Of a stretch of 64,000 nt of DNA, positions 9,859 through 19,577 are shown in pieces (positions within the stretch are counted from its first letter, which is position 1; every line of letters starts with the position of its first letter). The position numbers were made by a program, and so were the translations under genes. The DNA lies in contig CALJGU010000050.1 in NCBI GenBank assembly GCA_938075565.1, forward strand, positions 31,169 through 95,168. The letters are read 5' to 3'. The notes beneath the pieces were generated by a model. The model did no database searches. It was not told the origin of the DNA and worked only from the letters and a program-made list of their open reading frames with translations. The stretch comes from an uncultured Opitutales bacterium (lineage in GTDB: Bacteria > Verrucomicrobiota > Verrucomicrobiia > Opitutales > UBA2995).

Positions 9859-11040
9859 CTACTCTATTGCAGCTTTCACTTCTTTAAAGGCCGTAATCGC
9901 ACGGTCCAAATCTTCGCGAGAATGGGCCGCCGAAATTTGCGTCCTTATACGAGCCTTTCCTTGTGGAACTACGGGATATGAAAAACCGATCAGGTAAATT
10001 CCCTTTTCCAGCATGGCGTCGGCAAATCTTGTGGCCAATGCAGCATCGCCGAGCATGACCGGAGTTATGGGGTGCGTTCCCGGTAATATATCGAAACCCA
10101 GTTTCGACATCTCTTCCCGAAAGTAGCGAGTATTCTCCTCGAGCCGGTCACGCAGCTCTGTTGACTCACTTAATAGTTCAAGGACCTTCAAAGATCCGCC
10201 CGCTATCGACGGAGCCAAGGTATTCGAAAACAGATAGGGCCGAGAACGTTGGCGCAGCAGCTCAACAATTTCTTTTCGACCGCTAGTATAGCCACCGCTC
10301 GCTCCACCCAGTGCTTTGCCTAAAGTACCTGTGATAATGTCCACACGGCTCATCACACCACAATGCTCATGCGTGCCGCGACCGGTCTTGCCCATAAAGC
10401 CGACCGAGTGCGAGTCGTCTACCATGACCAGGGCATCGTATTTATCAGCGAGGTCACAAATCTCTTTCAGGCGTGCTACATAACCATCCATGGAGAACAC
10501 TCCGTCCGTGGCGATTAGCCGATGACGGGCACCCGACGCTTCTTTCAACTTAGCCTCGAGGTCTTCCATGTCGCTATTGCGGTAGCGAAAACGAGCAGCC
10601 TTACACAAACGAATGCCGTCGATGATCGATGCGTGATTCAGCTCATCACTGATAACAGCATCTTCTGGCCCCAGCAAAGTTTCAAAGAGCCCCCCATTGG
10701 CATCGAAGCAGGATGAATAGAGAATAGTATCCTCAGTTCCAAGAAACTCACTTAACTTCTCTTCGAGCTGTTTGTGAATGCCTTGAGTGCCGCAAATAAA
10801 GCGAACGCTAGCCAAACCATAACCCCAGTCATCGATGGCCTGCTTGGCTGCATCAACGACCGCGGGATGTTTCGCCAGACCCAGGTAATTATTGGCGCAA
10901 AAGTTGAGCACCTCTTCACCATCAGCCACACGAATGACCGATCCCTGCGGCGTCATGATGATACGCTCGTCCTTGTAAGTACCCGCTTCACGGATACTGG
11001 TGATTTGTTCTTCGAGGTGGGCTTTAAAGATGTTGTTCAT
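9859..11040 (-). CDS. kbl: Glycine C-acetyltransferase (2-amino-3-ketobutyrate CoA ligase)
   Basis: [46 protein letters not shown]; adjacent to tdh. Confidence 0.95.
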   Translation of the reverse strand: MNNIFKAHLEEQITSIREAGTYKDERIIMTPQGSVIRVADGEEVLNFCANNYLGLAKHPAVVDAAKQAIDDWGYGLASVRFICGTQGIHKQLEEKLSEFLGTEDTILYSSCFDANGGLFETLLGPEDAVISDELNHASIIDGIRLCKAARFRYRNSDMEDLEAKLKEASGARHRLIATDGVFSMDGYVARLKEICDLADKYDALVMVDDSHSVGFMGKTGRGTHEHCGVMSRVDIITGTLGKALGGASGGYTSGRKEIVELLRQRSRPYLFSNTLAPSIAGGSLKVLELLSESTELRDRLEENTRYFREEMSKLGFDILPGTHPITPVMLGDAALATRFADAMLEKGIYLIGFSYPVVPQGKARIRTQISAAHSREDLDRAITAFKEVKAAIE

Positions 11041-11068
11041 TTGGTTGATAGAATGTTCGATTCTCTTC

Positions 11069-11137
11069 TGTAGGAGCTAACTTGCTTGCGATCTCAATAT
11101 CGTCGGCATTCGATCCGCAAGCAAGCTAGCTCCTACA
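11069..11137. repeat. REP-like hairpin family B (TGTAGGAG...CTCCTACA), copy 1
   Basis: TGTAGGAGCTAACTTGCTTGCGATC ... GATCCGCAAGCAAGCTAGCTCCTACA inverted arms. Confidence 0.85.
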
Positions 11138-11201
11138 ATTTTCATGTGCATGTGTAATGTAGAGAAAAAATCTTCACAGGTTGACTCACACGCTCCCAAT
11201 A

Positions 11202-11226
11202 ATCGCGGCATAAAGCCGCTCCTACA
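11202..11226 (-). repeat. REP-like hairpin family B, single unit
   Basis: ATCGCGGCATAAAGCCGCTCCTACA; reverse complement TGTAGGAGCGGCTTTATGCCGCGAT with a GCGGC/GCCGC hairpin. Confidence 0.8.
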
Positions 11227-11481
11227 GTTTCAAAATGACAGTCACCCGCGAGCTCCGACATAGGATCCGGAGGTCTCACGGAGTCAAGGTGTCGAGCTTG
11301 CCGACCGATAGGCGAAGGCGCGCACTTCGGTGCGTAACTGAGCCGAGAGGGACAGCACACTCGGCACATTGGCCCGAAGGTGCGAGCAATCGTGAAGCAA
11401 AGAATCTGAAATTGAATTTTGATTACCATCTTTCTAAATAAAATCCGCTATCCTTTGCTCGCACCTGCTGAGACCTTCGGA

Positions 11482-12507
11482 TCATGCCCAGTCGAGGATG
11501 ACTTTTCCCGACTGCCCCGTGTTCATGACCTCAAATCCTTTTTCAAAATCCGTATAATGAAAACGATGCGTAATGACCTGCTTGATGTCCAACCCGCTCT
11601 GAAGCATCACGGACATCTTGTACCAAGTCTCATACATCTCGCGGCCGTAAATGCCTTTTATGGTGAGCATATTAAAGACAACGGTATTCCAATCGATAGC
11701 GAATGGTTTTGGGGGGATTCCGAGCATGGCGATCTTCCCACCATGACACATGTTGTCTAGCATACCGTGAAAAGCAGTCTCGCTGCCGGACATTTCCAAA
11801 CCGACATCAAATCCTTCGACCATCCCTAGGTGTTCCTGCACCTCTTTGAGACTCCGGTTCTGAACATTGACGGCCATCGTTACTCCCATCTGTCGTGCCA
11901 GATCGAGACGGTAATCATTTACGTCGGTAATCACCACATAGCGCGCACCGGCATGCTTGGCTATAACCGCAGCCATGATACCGATAGGGCCTGCCCCAGT
12001 TACCAAGACATCCTCACCCAACACAGGGAACATCAAAGCGGTGTGCGCAGCATTTCCGAATGGATCAAAGATGGCGGCCACCTCTGGATTCACTCCTTCG
12101 CGATGATGCCAAACATTGGTCATAGGAAGAGAAATGTACTCCGCAAATGCACCGGGGCGATTCACACCAATGCCTTGCGTTTCCGCACAAAGATGACGAC
12201 GCCCTGCCAGGCAGTTGCGACATCGGCCACAAACAACATGGCCTTCACCACTCACGATTTCGCCAGGATAGAAGTCGGTGACGTTCGCACCGGTCTCGAT
12301 CACCTCCCCAACAAATTCATGCCCTACCGCCATGGGAACAGGAATCGTAGCCTGTGCCCACTCATCCCAATTGTAAATGTGCAGGTCCGTTCCGCAGATA
12401 CCCGTCTTGTGGACCTTGATGAGGACGTCATTTAAATCCACCTTGGGAGGATCGATATCATCCAACCATAAACCTGGTTTCGATTCTTTCTTTACTAAAG
12501 CCTTCAT
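11482..12507 (-). CDS. tdh: L-threonine 3-dehydrogenase
   Basis: Zn-MDR family: [35 protein letters not shown]-rich structural Zn site [15 protein letters not shown]. Confidence 0.95.
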   Translation of the reverse strand: MKALVKKESKPGLWLDDIDPPKVDLNDVLIKVHKTGICGTDLHIYNWDEWAQATIPVPMAVGHEFVGEVIETGANVTDFYPGEIVSGEGHVVCGRCRNCLAGRRHLCAETQGIGVNRPGAFAEYISLPMTNVWHHREGVNPEVAAIFDPFGNAAHTALMFPVLGEDVLVTGAGPIGIMAAVIAKHAGARYVVITDVNDYRLDLARQMGVTMAVNVQNRSLKEVQEHLGMVEGFDVGLEMSGSETAFHGMLDNMCHGGKIAMLGIPPKPFAIDWNTVVFNMLTIKGIYGREMYETWYKMSVMLQSGLDIKQVITHRFHYTDFEKGFEVMNTGQSGKVILDWA

Positions 12508-12600
12508 GATTTGACTTGATTCTCAGGGAAAGTATTTCCACTATTTTGAACATATTTCCTACATACAGGATTCCATTATGCAAGAATTCTATCCATTATA

Positions 12601-13206
12601 ATGTCGGATACTAAAAAGAAAACAACTTCCAAGCCGTCACCCCATCCGGCGGAAGCCATTAACCGACACTTGGGTTCCCGCGTGAAGCAGCTGCGCTCCG
12701 ACAAGGGCTGGTCATTGGAGACGCTGGCCAACGCTAGCGGCGTCAGCAGAAGTATGCTAAGTCAAATCGAGCGGGAACAGGCCAACCCCACCCTGGCGGT
12801 GACTTTGCGCATCGCCCATGCCTTCGAACTCGACCTAGGTGAGTTGATCAACATGCCCAATGCCAGCACTTCACTGAATGTCATTCGCGCCAATGACCGC
12901 ACGTTTCACTACCGGTCAGACAAGAACTGCAAAATCCGAACTCTTTCCCCTCTCAATCTGGAAAAGGATGTGGAGTTCTATGAAGTACAACTGAAACGTG
13001 GTGGCGCACTCAGGAGCCAAGCTCACTTTGAAGGTACCCGCGAATTCCTGACCGTGGAGCAAGGCAAGGTTGAAGTCACCTCAGGCGAGGAAAGCGACAT
13101 CTTAGAAAAAGGTGACTCTGCAAACTACCGAGCAGATATACCGCACGCTATCAGCAACAAAGCAAAATCGATTGCGACTTTGTTTCTAGTCGTGATCTAC
13201 GCTTAA
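12601..13206 (+). CDS. XRE-family HTH regulator with C-terminal cupin domain
   Basis: LGSRVKQLRSDKGWSLETLANASGVSRSMLSQIEREQANPTLAVTLRIAHAF plus cupin GTREFLTVEQGKVEV; divergent from tdh. Confidence 0.9.
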   Translation: MSDTKKKTTSKPSPHPAEAINRHLGSRVKQLRSDKGWSLETLANASGVSRSMLSQIEREQANPTLAVTLRIAHAFELDLGELINMPNASTSLNVIRANDRTFHYRSDKNCKIRTLSPLNLEKDVEFYEVQLKRGGALRSQAHFEGTREFLTVEQGKVEVTSGEESDILEKGDSANYRADIPHAISNKAKSIATLFLVVIYA

Positions 13207-13215
13207 GATCCGGCT

Positions 13216-13671
13216 TCAAGAATCCCAGTCGTAGGGAATTTCCTCGAGGGCGCGCTTGTCAGATTCATCGGGATCGTGAGGTGAATCAATCAGATCCAGT
13301 AACATGTTGGTGCCTTCGGAAACTCCTTGGAAAGCAAGCCAAATGCCGGGCGGAATTGTCAGGCGTTGATAATTCTCCAAAGACATGTTGATTTCCCAAA
13401 ACACGGGACCTGGTCCATCTCTATCGTCGCAAAGAACAAAACGAATCTCTCCATGTGGAACCAATAAATTCAGAGTAACCTTGCTGTGCCGACGCCAGGG
13501 CTTTTTTTCGCCCCCATGTACGGTCGAAAAGTAAACTTCACCAAATCCAACGAAGGTTTCATCGTCCGAACGCACACCATGCATGATGTTACCTTGAGCC
13601 CCTTCAATAACTTTTAAAGGCGTCAAAGTGACGTCCGGAATTGGACAATGGTTGGATTGAGAGGCTGACAT
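13216..13671 (-). CDS. dTDP-4-dehydrorhamnose 3,5-epimerase-like sugar epimerase
   Basis: IMHGVRSDDETFVGFGEVYFSTVHGGEKKPWRRHSKVTLNLLVPHG...PPGIWLAFQGVS. Start set to the internal Met that avoids overlap with the upstream gene. Confidence 0.75.
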   Translation of the reverse strand: MSASQSNHCPIPDVTLTPLKVIEGAQGNIMHGVRSDDETFVGFGEVYFSTVHGGEKKPWRRHSKVTLNLLVPHGEIRFVLCDDRDGPGPVFWEINMSLENYQRLTIPPGIWLAFQGVSEGTNMLLDLIDSPHDPDESDKRALEEIPYDWDS

Positions 13672-13681
13672 CAGACAACAC

Positions 13682-14812
13682 TTACTCAGAAATCCACGAA
13701 AGCTCACTAGCGAGTGCAGCTTCCATATATTCCTGGATTTGCTTTCGGCTTAATTCCAGAGTGGACTCCCCACTATTGGCATAAAAGTCACGGTACCAAT
13801 CTACAGTGAATTTCACCATCTGGTCATAATTCAAACAGGCTTTCCAATGGAGCCCATGGAGCGCCTTGTCACAGCAAAGCTTCAAGAGACCTGCTTCATG
13901 TCCGGCATTGTTGGACTCAGAAACATCATCCCACCGAACACCTTCCCAATGCACTCGCATGCTTTCGATAAGCTCACCCACCGTAACATTTTGAACCGCA
14001 TCGGGACCAAAATTATAAGCCTCGCCGTGAACGCTGGGTCCCAAGACAGGTTCTCCAGTTAGCTCAGCATGAAGTCGCTGCCCCAGAATTAAATAACCGC
14101 TCAATGGTTCGAGCACATGCTGCCAGGGCCGTGTGGCATGAGGACTGCGAATTTGCACCACCTCACCTTTTGACCAGGAACGAATACAATCTGGAACGAT
14201 ACGATCAGCTGCCCAATCGGCTCCACCAATTACATTCCCAGCACGACCAATCCCCATACGGAGGCGATCTGTTTGCCCGACGAAAAAGGAATGAAAGTAA
14301 CTTTTAATGATCAACTCAGCGGCACCTTTAGAACCACTGTATGGATCTTTTCCCCCTAAGGCATCCGTCTCACGATAGCCATAGGTCCACTCAACATTGT
14401 CGTAGCATTTATCGCTGGTGATAAAGACAACCGTGCAAGGAAAGTCTGCAGTGCGAATAGTCTCAAGGATGCTCCCCGTTCCCATAACATTGACCTCGAA
14501 GGTCTTTAAAGGGTTCGCGTAGGACTCAGGAACCAGAGGTTGAGCAGCCAAGTGAAAGATAAAATCGGGCCGAATCTCAGAGATCAGCTTGTTCACTGCC
14601 TGGTGATCTCGCACATCCAGGATATTGTGATTTATAATCCCGGGGAGCTCCGCCGTCTCAAAATGAGAGGGAATGGTCGGAATTTCATCGGATATACCGT
14701 GAACTTCAGCACCCATGGAATCAAGCCATAGACTCAGCCACGAGCCTTTGAAACCGGTATGCCCAGTCACTAAAACTTTTTTATCTTTATAGGTATTCTT
14801 AAACGGAATCAT
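13682..14812 (-). CDS. rfbG: CDP-glucose 4,6-dehydratase
   Basis: SDR: VTGHTGFKGSWLSLWL, HLAAQPLVPESYANPLKTFEVNVMGT, SDKCYDN, DPYSGSKGAAE. Confidence 0.9.
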   Translation of the reverse strand: MIPFKNTYKDKKVLVTGHTGFKGSWLSLWLDSMGAEVHGISDEIPTIPSHFETAELPGIINHNILDVRDHQAVNKLISEIRPDFIFHLAAQPLVPESYANPLKTFEVNVMGTGSILETIRTADFPCTVVFITSDKCYDNVEWTYGYRETDALGGKDPYSGSKGAAELIIKSYFHSFFVGQTDRLRMGIGRAGNVIGGADWAADRIVPDCIRSWSKGEVVQIRSPHATRPWQHVLEPLSGYLILGQRLHAELTGEPVLGPSVHGEAYNFGPDAVQNVTVGELIESMRVHWEGVRWDDVSESNNAGHEAGLLKLCCDKALHGLHWKACLNYDQMVKFTVDWYRDFYANSGESTLELSRKQIQEYMEAALASELSWISE

Positions 14813-15011
14813 GAAAAAGGATGAGATGAGAGCTTGTGGGACATTCGAATAGCACGATAACCCAAAACGCGGAGAATTCTGTCGTTTCGCCCCCACAAAT
14901 CAAGATATAGATGCGATAGTTTCGAGGTTTTAACTTAACATTAACCGGAACAGCACACTAGTTTGGAAGGCAAGCTAACAATATACACAGAATCCCTAAC
15001 ACCTATACCCC

Positions 15012-16277
15012 ATGAATGCTGACAATCCATCCAACTCGATGACCCGCCGCGAGGCTATGAAATTCCTGGGCCTTGGAGCGACTGGCCTGGCGCTCGGAAG
15101 TCACTCATCCAAGGCACAAAGCTTCGCTAAAAATGAAACGATGAATTTCGGGCTGATTGGCTGTGGAGGGCGCATGCGGCGACTGATCGGCGGTTTAGAA
15201 AAAAATCCCGGCACCCGAATCACGTCCGTTTGCGATGTATATGACGACTTTTTAAACTCTACTCATGTGTTAGTCGGAGGTCGCGAGAGGGAAATTCAGA
15301 AAACGACCCGTTATGAAGAGGTGTTGGCGCGAAAAGATATCGACGCGGTCATCGTAGCTACCCCAGACCATTGGCACGCCCCCATTACCATCGATGCGGT
15401 GGAAGCTGGCAAAGATGTCTATGTGGAAAAACCAGTCACCCATAAACTTGAAGAAGGCCATCAACTCATTGAGGCCGTAAAACGCAGCGGAAAGAAAGTC
15501 CAGGTCGGCGCACAACAAAGAACAATGCCTCACCTGGTCGTGCTGAAACAAAAACTCGATTCCGGCGAAATCAACCCCGGTAAAGTGACACGGGTACATA
15601 TGCAATGGTGTCGCAATACGGGTCCCTTCGGCGGAGATCCCAGATATAGGATCACAGAGGATCAGGTAGACTGGAAACGATTCCTCGGAAATGCTCCTGA
15701 CCAACCTTTCGATCCACTCCGCATGAGAAACTGGCGCTGGATCTGGGACTTTGGAAATGGCCCATTGGGAGACCTGATGGTGCATTGGCTGGATGCGACC
15801 AATTGGTTGTTGGATTTACCTATGCCGAGCCAGGTCATAATGTCTGGCGGGAAGTACCATCGCAAAGGCAGCTTTGAAACACCCGACATCACCAACTGCA
15901 TCATGGAATACCCAAAACTTGACCTGCAGATGGACTATGTTAGCTCTTGGAGCAACAACCATCAAAAAGCCTGTACCGTTATTATGGGTACAGATGCAAC
16001 TATCTACTTTGATCGGAACCTCTACCAAGTCATTCCGCAGCGACCCGGCAACGAACCGGTTGCTCAGGTCAGCGAATCCATGGTGGCAAGTGCAGGGCCG
16101 TTAGGGTCTGATCACGCAGTCGACTTCGATGCCCAAGAATTTCACATAGCTGACTGGTTGGATGCGATCAAGAATGACCGGCAGCCAGTCGATGATGTCG
16201 AAGCGGGCGTTCAAGCAGCCGCGATCTGCCAATACGGGAATCTTTCTTACCGCGAGAAACGCTTTGTCCAAATTTAA
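15012..16277 (+). CDS. Gfo/Idh/MocA family oxidoreductase, TAT-type signal
   Basis: MTRREAMKFLGLGATGLALG; FGLIGCGGRMRRLI; DAVIVATPDHWHAPI; VYVEKPVTH. Confidence 0.9.
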   Translation: MNADNPSNSMTRREAMKFLGLGATGLALGSHSSKAQSFAKNETMNFGLIGCGGRMRRLIGGLEKNPGTRITSVCDVYDDFLNSTHVLVGGREREIQKTTRYEEVLARKDIDAVIVATPDHWHAPITIDAVEAGKDVYVEKPVTHKLEEGHQLIEAVKRSGKKVQVGAQQRTMPHLVVLKQKLDSGEINPGKVTRVHMQWCRNTGPFGGDPRYRITEDQVDWKRFLGNAPDQPFDPLRMRNWRWIWDFGNGPLGDLMVHWLDATNWLLDLPMPSQVIMSGGKYHRKGSFETPDITNCIMEYPKLDLQMDYVSSWSNNHQKACTVIMGTDATIYFDRNLYQVIPQRPGNEPVAQVSESMVASAGPLGSDHAVDFDAQEFHIADWLDAIKNDRQPVDDVEAGVQAAAICQYGNLSYREKRFVQI

Positions 16278-16307
16278 TTTCAATCCCACACACCTACTCT
16301 AAGAAAT

Positions 16308-17978
16308 ATGTATCCCTTAAAAAAAACAGGAATACTCACTGCCCTGGTATCGTTCCTCATAAGCATTCACTCCTTTGCCGCTGAAAGACCCAATATTCTG
16401 ATTATCATGTCGGATGATATGGGTTTCTCAGATCCAGGGTTTCAGGGGAGCGAGATTGAGACTCCTAATCTGGATCGTCTCGCGAACAATGGCCTGACCT
16501 TCACCAATTTCTATAACTGTGCCCGCTGTGGCCCTACCAGGGCGAGTATATCAACTGGGCTCTATAGCCATCAGGTTGGCTGCTATGAGCTCGAACCGGT
16601 AGAACCAGGCAATAATGCATACATATCGGAAGTACTTGGTGATAGTGGTTACGCTACTTATATGTCGGGGAAATGGCACCTGGGAAATACCCCCGACAAG
16701 CTGCCTCCAGCTAGAGGTTACGACCACTCCTATGCTTACGAAGGTTGCTGCGGGAGTTTCTGGGATCCGGAAATCTACATCCTGGAATCTCCAGAGCTTG
16801 AGCCCATTGATTACACGGTTGAGCCCTTTCACGCCACCGATGCGACGACTGATCATGGCGTGCGTTTCCTTAAACACCATGAAGAGAACGAGAAAGACAG
16901 TCCCTTCTTCCTCTACCTGGCCTATCAAGCCCCACACTTTCCCCTGCATGCACCCAAAGAACTTATAGATAAATATATTCCAATTTACGAAAAAGGCTGG
17001 GATGAAGTTCGAAAGGAACGCTGGGAAAAGATGCAAAGACTGGGATTGTTCGCCAACATCAAGGAACTGCCACCGACTTCCGATGCTCCACCCTGGCACG
17101 ACGAGTTTGCCGATCCGGCAAAACTAAGTGCGTGGGATTCACTCACTGATACGCAACGGGGAGACCAAGTCCGCCGCATGGCCATCTTTGCTGCTATGAT
17201 GGAGCAAATGGATCAGGGCATCGGACGAATAGTCGATCAGTTAAAGGACATGGGGCAGTTGGATAACACACTCATCTTTTTCCTCTCAGATAACGGAGCA
17301 AACTACGAAGGTGGACCCTTTGGTGCAGATGGACCTTTCAGCGGAGCTGACTTGGAGACCATGGGATCCAAAGACACGCGACACCATACCGGAGCCCATT
17401 GGGCCGCTGTCAGCAATACACCCTTTAAGCTCTACAAACACTTTAACCATGAAGGCGGTATCAACACGCCGATGGTTGTTCATTGGCCGGAAGGTCTTAA
17501 ACGCAAAGGTGAACGTGAGACACAAAGAAGCCACGTCATAGACATCATGGCCACCATCGTGGATGTCACTGGAGCAACGTACCCGAAGCAAAGATTAGGA
17601 CATGACATCCTCCCAATGGAAGGCACCACCCTGATGCCAGCTTTGAGAGGAGGAGAACTGGCCGATCGAGTCATTTGCTTTGAGCATGAAGCCAATCGAG
17701 CCATTTTCAAAGATCAGTATAAACTGGTATCCAAAAACTTCACATCCACAGACGGCCAACCTCACCACGACTGGGAGTTATACGACATCGATAATGACCC
17801 ACTCGAGCTTAACAACATCGCTTCCGACCACTACTACGACATTGTCATTCCCATGGCTCGTGATTGGCATAACTGGGCATCCAGAACAGATGCCATTGTC
17901 GGCTACGAACGCTGGATGCTTAAACTACAATACTATTGGCGGACCGGTCTTCGGACTTACCTCAATGACGAGTTTTAA
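16308..17978 (+). CDS. Sulfatase (arylsulfatase A-like, S1)
   Basis: RPNILIIMSDDMGFSDPGFQGSEIETPNLDRLA; CGPTRASISTG maturation motif; GKWHLG. Confidence 0.95.
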   Translation: MYPLKKTGILTALVSFLISIHSFAAERPNILIIMSDDMGFSDPGFQGSEIETPNLDRLANNGLTFTNFYNCARCGPTRASISTGLYSHQVGCYELEPVEPGNNAYISEVLGDSGYATYMSGKWHLGNTPDKLPPARGYDHSYAYEGCCGSFWDPEIYILESPELEPIDYTVEPFHATDATTDHGVRFLKHHEENEKDSPFFLYLAYQAPHFPLHAPKELIDKYIPIYEKGWDEVRKERWEKMQRLGLFANIKELPPTSDAPPWHDEFADPAKLSAWDSLTDTQRGDQVRRMAIFAAMMEQMDQGIGRIVDQLKDMGQLDNTLIFFLSDNGANYEGGPFGADGPFSGADLETMGSKDTRHHTGAHWAAVSNTPFKLYKHFNHEGGINTPMVVHWPEGLKRKGERETQRSHVIDIMATIVDVTGATYPKQRLGHDILPMEGTTLMPALRGGELADRVICFEHEANRAIFKDQYKLVSKNFTSTDGQPHHDWELYDIDNDPLELNNIASDHYYDIVIPMARDWHNWASRTDAIVGYERWMLKLQYYWRTGLRTYLNDEF

Positions 17979-17996
17979 ACTTCACGCTTCAAATAA

Positions 17997-18068
17997 CTGT
18001 AGGAGCAATTTTAATCGGACCCAATACAATCAGGTTTCAACGGGTCGCGATTAAAATTGCTCCTACAG
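17997..18068. repeat. REP-like hairpin family B, copy with perfect 21-bp inverted arms
   Basis: CTGTAGGAGCAATTTTAATCG (17997-18017) and CGATTAAAATTGCTCCTACAG (18048-18068). Confidence 0.9.
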
Positions 18069-18130
18069 AAGACAGGCTTGTATATTGTATCAGACTTAAC
18101 AGTACAAGGCACAGAACTACATTTCACTTC

Positions 18131-19111
18131 ATGACCAAATCGATTCACGCAATCCTCCTAATCCTGCTACCTTTCCTTATCGGGTGTAAGCCTTCCGATC
18201 CTAATGCTGCTGCCGCCAGCTACCCAAGCAAGAGCATCACGGTAATTTGCCCTTGGGCTGCCGGAGGGGGAACGGATCGCCTTTCCCGCTTTATTGCAGA
18301 CCAGCTTCAGTCGGAGCTAGGGAAACCCGGTGTTGTGATAAATAGAACCGGTGGAAGCGGTGCGGTGGGGCACTCAGCCGGAGCCCTGGCCAAGCCTGAT
18401 GGTCATACAATCACCATGATTACTTTTGAGCTGAGCACCATGCACTGGATGGGCATTTCAGATCTAACCTGGGAGGACTATGAACCGGTACTTCAGATGA
18501 ATGCAGATGCGGCAGCGATTATTGTCCGAGCAGACGCTCCCTGGAAAAACCTTAATGAGTTTCTCGCAGCGGCTAAGGCCGACCCCGGAAAACTTACCAT
18601 GTCAGGAACATCAACCGGGGGAGCTTGGGACTTAGCTCGCGCAGGTTTCCAGTTGGAAGCCGATGTTCCGGTAGAAGCCATTCGCTGGATTCCAACCAAG
18701 GGATCTGCACCTTCTATAGTCGAGTTACTGGGAGGTCATATCGACGCTGTTTGCTGTAGTGTCCCAGAAGCCATTTCTCAAATTGAAGCGGGCCAGCTTA
18801 GAACTTTGGCTGTTATGTCAGAAGATCGGCTACTTGACTACCCAGACATGCCAACAGCTAAGGAGTCGGGCATTAATTGGGTGGCTGTCGGATGGCGCGG
18901 ACTCGCTGTTCCCAAAGGGACCCCCGAACCCATCTTGCAAACTATCCGGGAAGCTTGCGAAAGGATTATTACTTCACCCGAGTATGACGATTTCATGAAA
19001 AAGAACGGCTTTTCAACCGAGATCAGAACCGGAGATGCGTTCTCTCAATTTCTGGCCGACCAGGATAGTCAATGGAAGACGGTGATCGAAGCCGCAGGTT
19101 ATGCCAAATAA
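18131..19111 (+). CDS. tctC: Tripartite tricarboxylate transporter, substrate-binding protein (TctC/Bug family)
   Basis: Lipoprotein; YPSKSITVICPWAAGGGTDRLSRFIADQL; VINRTGGSGAVG; followed by TctB and TctA. Confidence 0.92.
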   Translation: MTKSIHAILLILLPFLIGCKPSDPNAAAASYPSKSITVICPWAAGGGTDRLSRFIADQLQSELGKPGVVINRTGGSGAVGHSAGALAKPDGHTITMITFELSTMHWMGISDLTWEDYEPVLQMNADAAAIIVRADAPWKNLNEFLAAAKADPGKLTMSGTSTGGAWDLARAGFQLEADVPVEAIRWIPTKGSAPSIVELLGGHIDAVCCSVPEAISQIEAGQLRTLAVMSEDRLLDYPDMPTAKESGINWVAVGWRGLAVPKGTPEPILQTIREACERIITSPEYDDFMKKNGFSTEIRTGDAFSQFLADQDSQWKTVIEAAGYAK

Positions 19112-19577
19112 AGGAAAGCAACAAAACAGTGGCGATCTCTGGCTAGGCCTTTTCTTTATTTGTGTAACATTGGCTGTGCTCGTATTATCGAGCTCCATTA
19201 AATCTATAGGTCTAGGCAATAATTTTGATCCAGGGCCCAAGGCATTTCCTATTGGATTATCTCTCCTTCTAGCCGCAGGGGGAGTTTTCGAATTTATCAG
19301 AAGAAATCCGGCTCGACTCAGAGAGGAGCCGGTAAGAGGCGAAGCAAAATCGGTCCTGCTCCTCTTAGCTGCATTTGCCGTTTACGTGATACTGCTACCT
19401 TGGTTGGGATTCGCCATCAGCACTTTGATAATGGCCACAACGATGATGATGATACTTGGAAATCCTTGGTGGAGTGCCCTTTCATTATCCCTCGTACTCT
19501 TAACAATCATCTACATTCTTTTCGTACTATTTTTCCGGGTACATTTACCAAGTGGCGTATTTGGAATGCCTTTCTGA
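19101..19577 (+). CDS. tctB: Tripartite tricarboxylate transporter small subunit TctB
   Basis: 4-TM protein, FDPGPKAFPIGLSLLLAAGG; lies between tctC and tctA. Confidence 0.85.
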   Translation: MPNKGKQQNSGDLWLGLFFICVTLAVLVLSSSIKSIGLGNNFDPGPKAFPIGLSLLLAAGGVFEFIRRNPARLREEPVRGEAKSVLLLLAAFAVYVILLPWLGFAISTLIMATTMMMILGNPWWSALSLSLVLLTIIYILFVLFFRVHLPSGVFGMPF

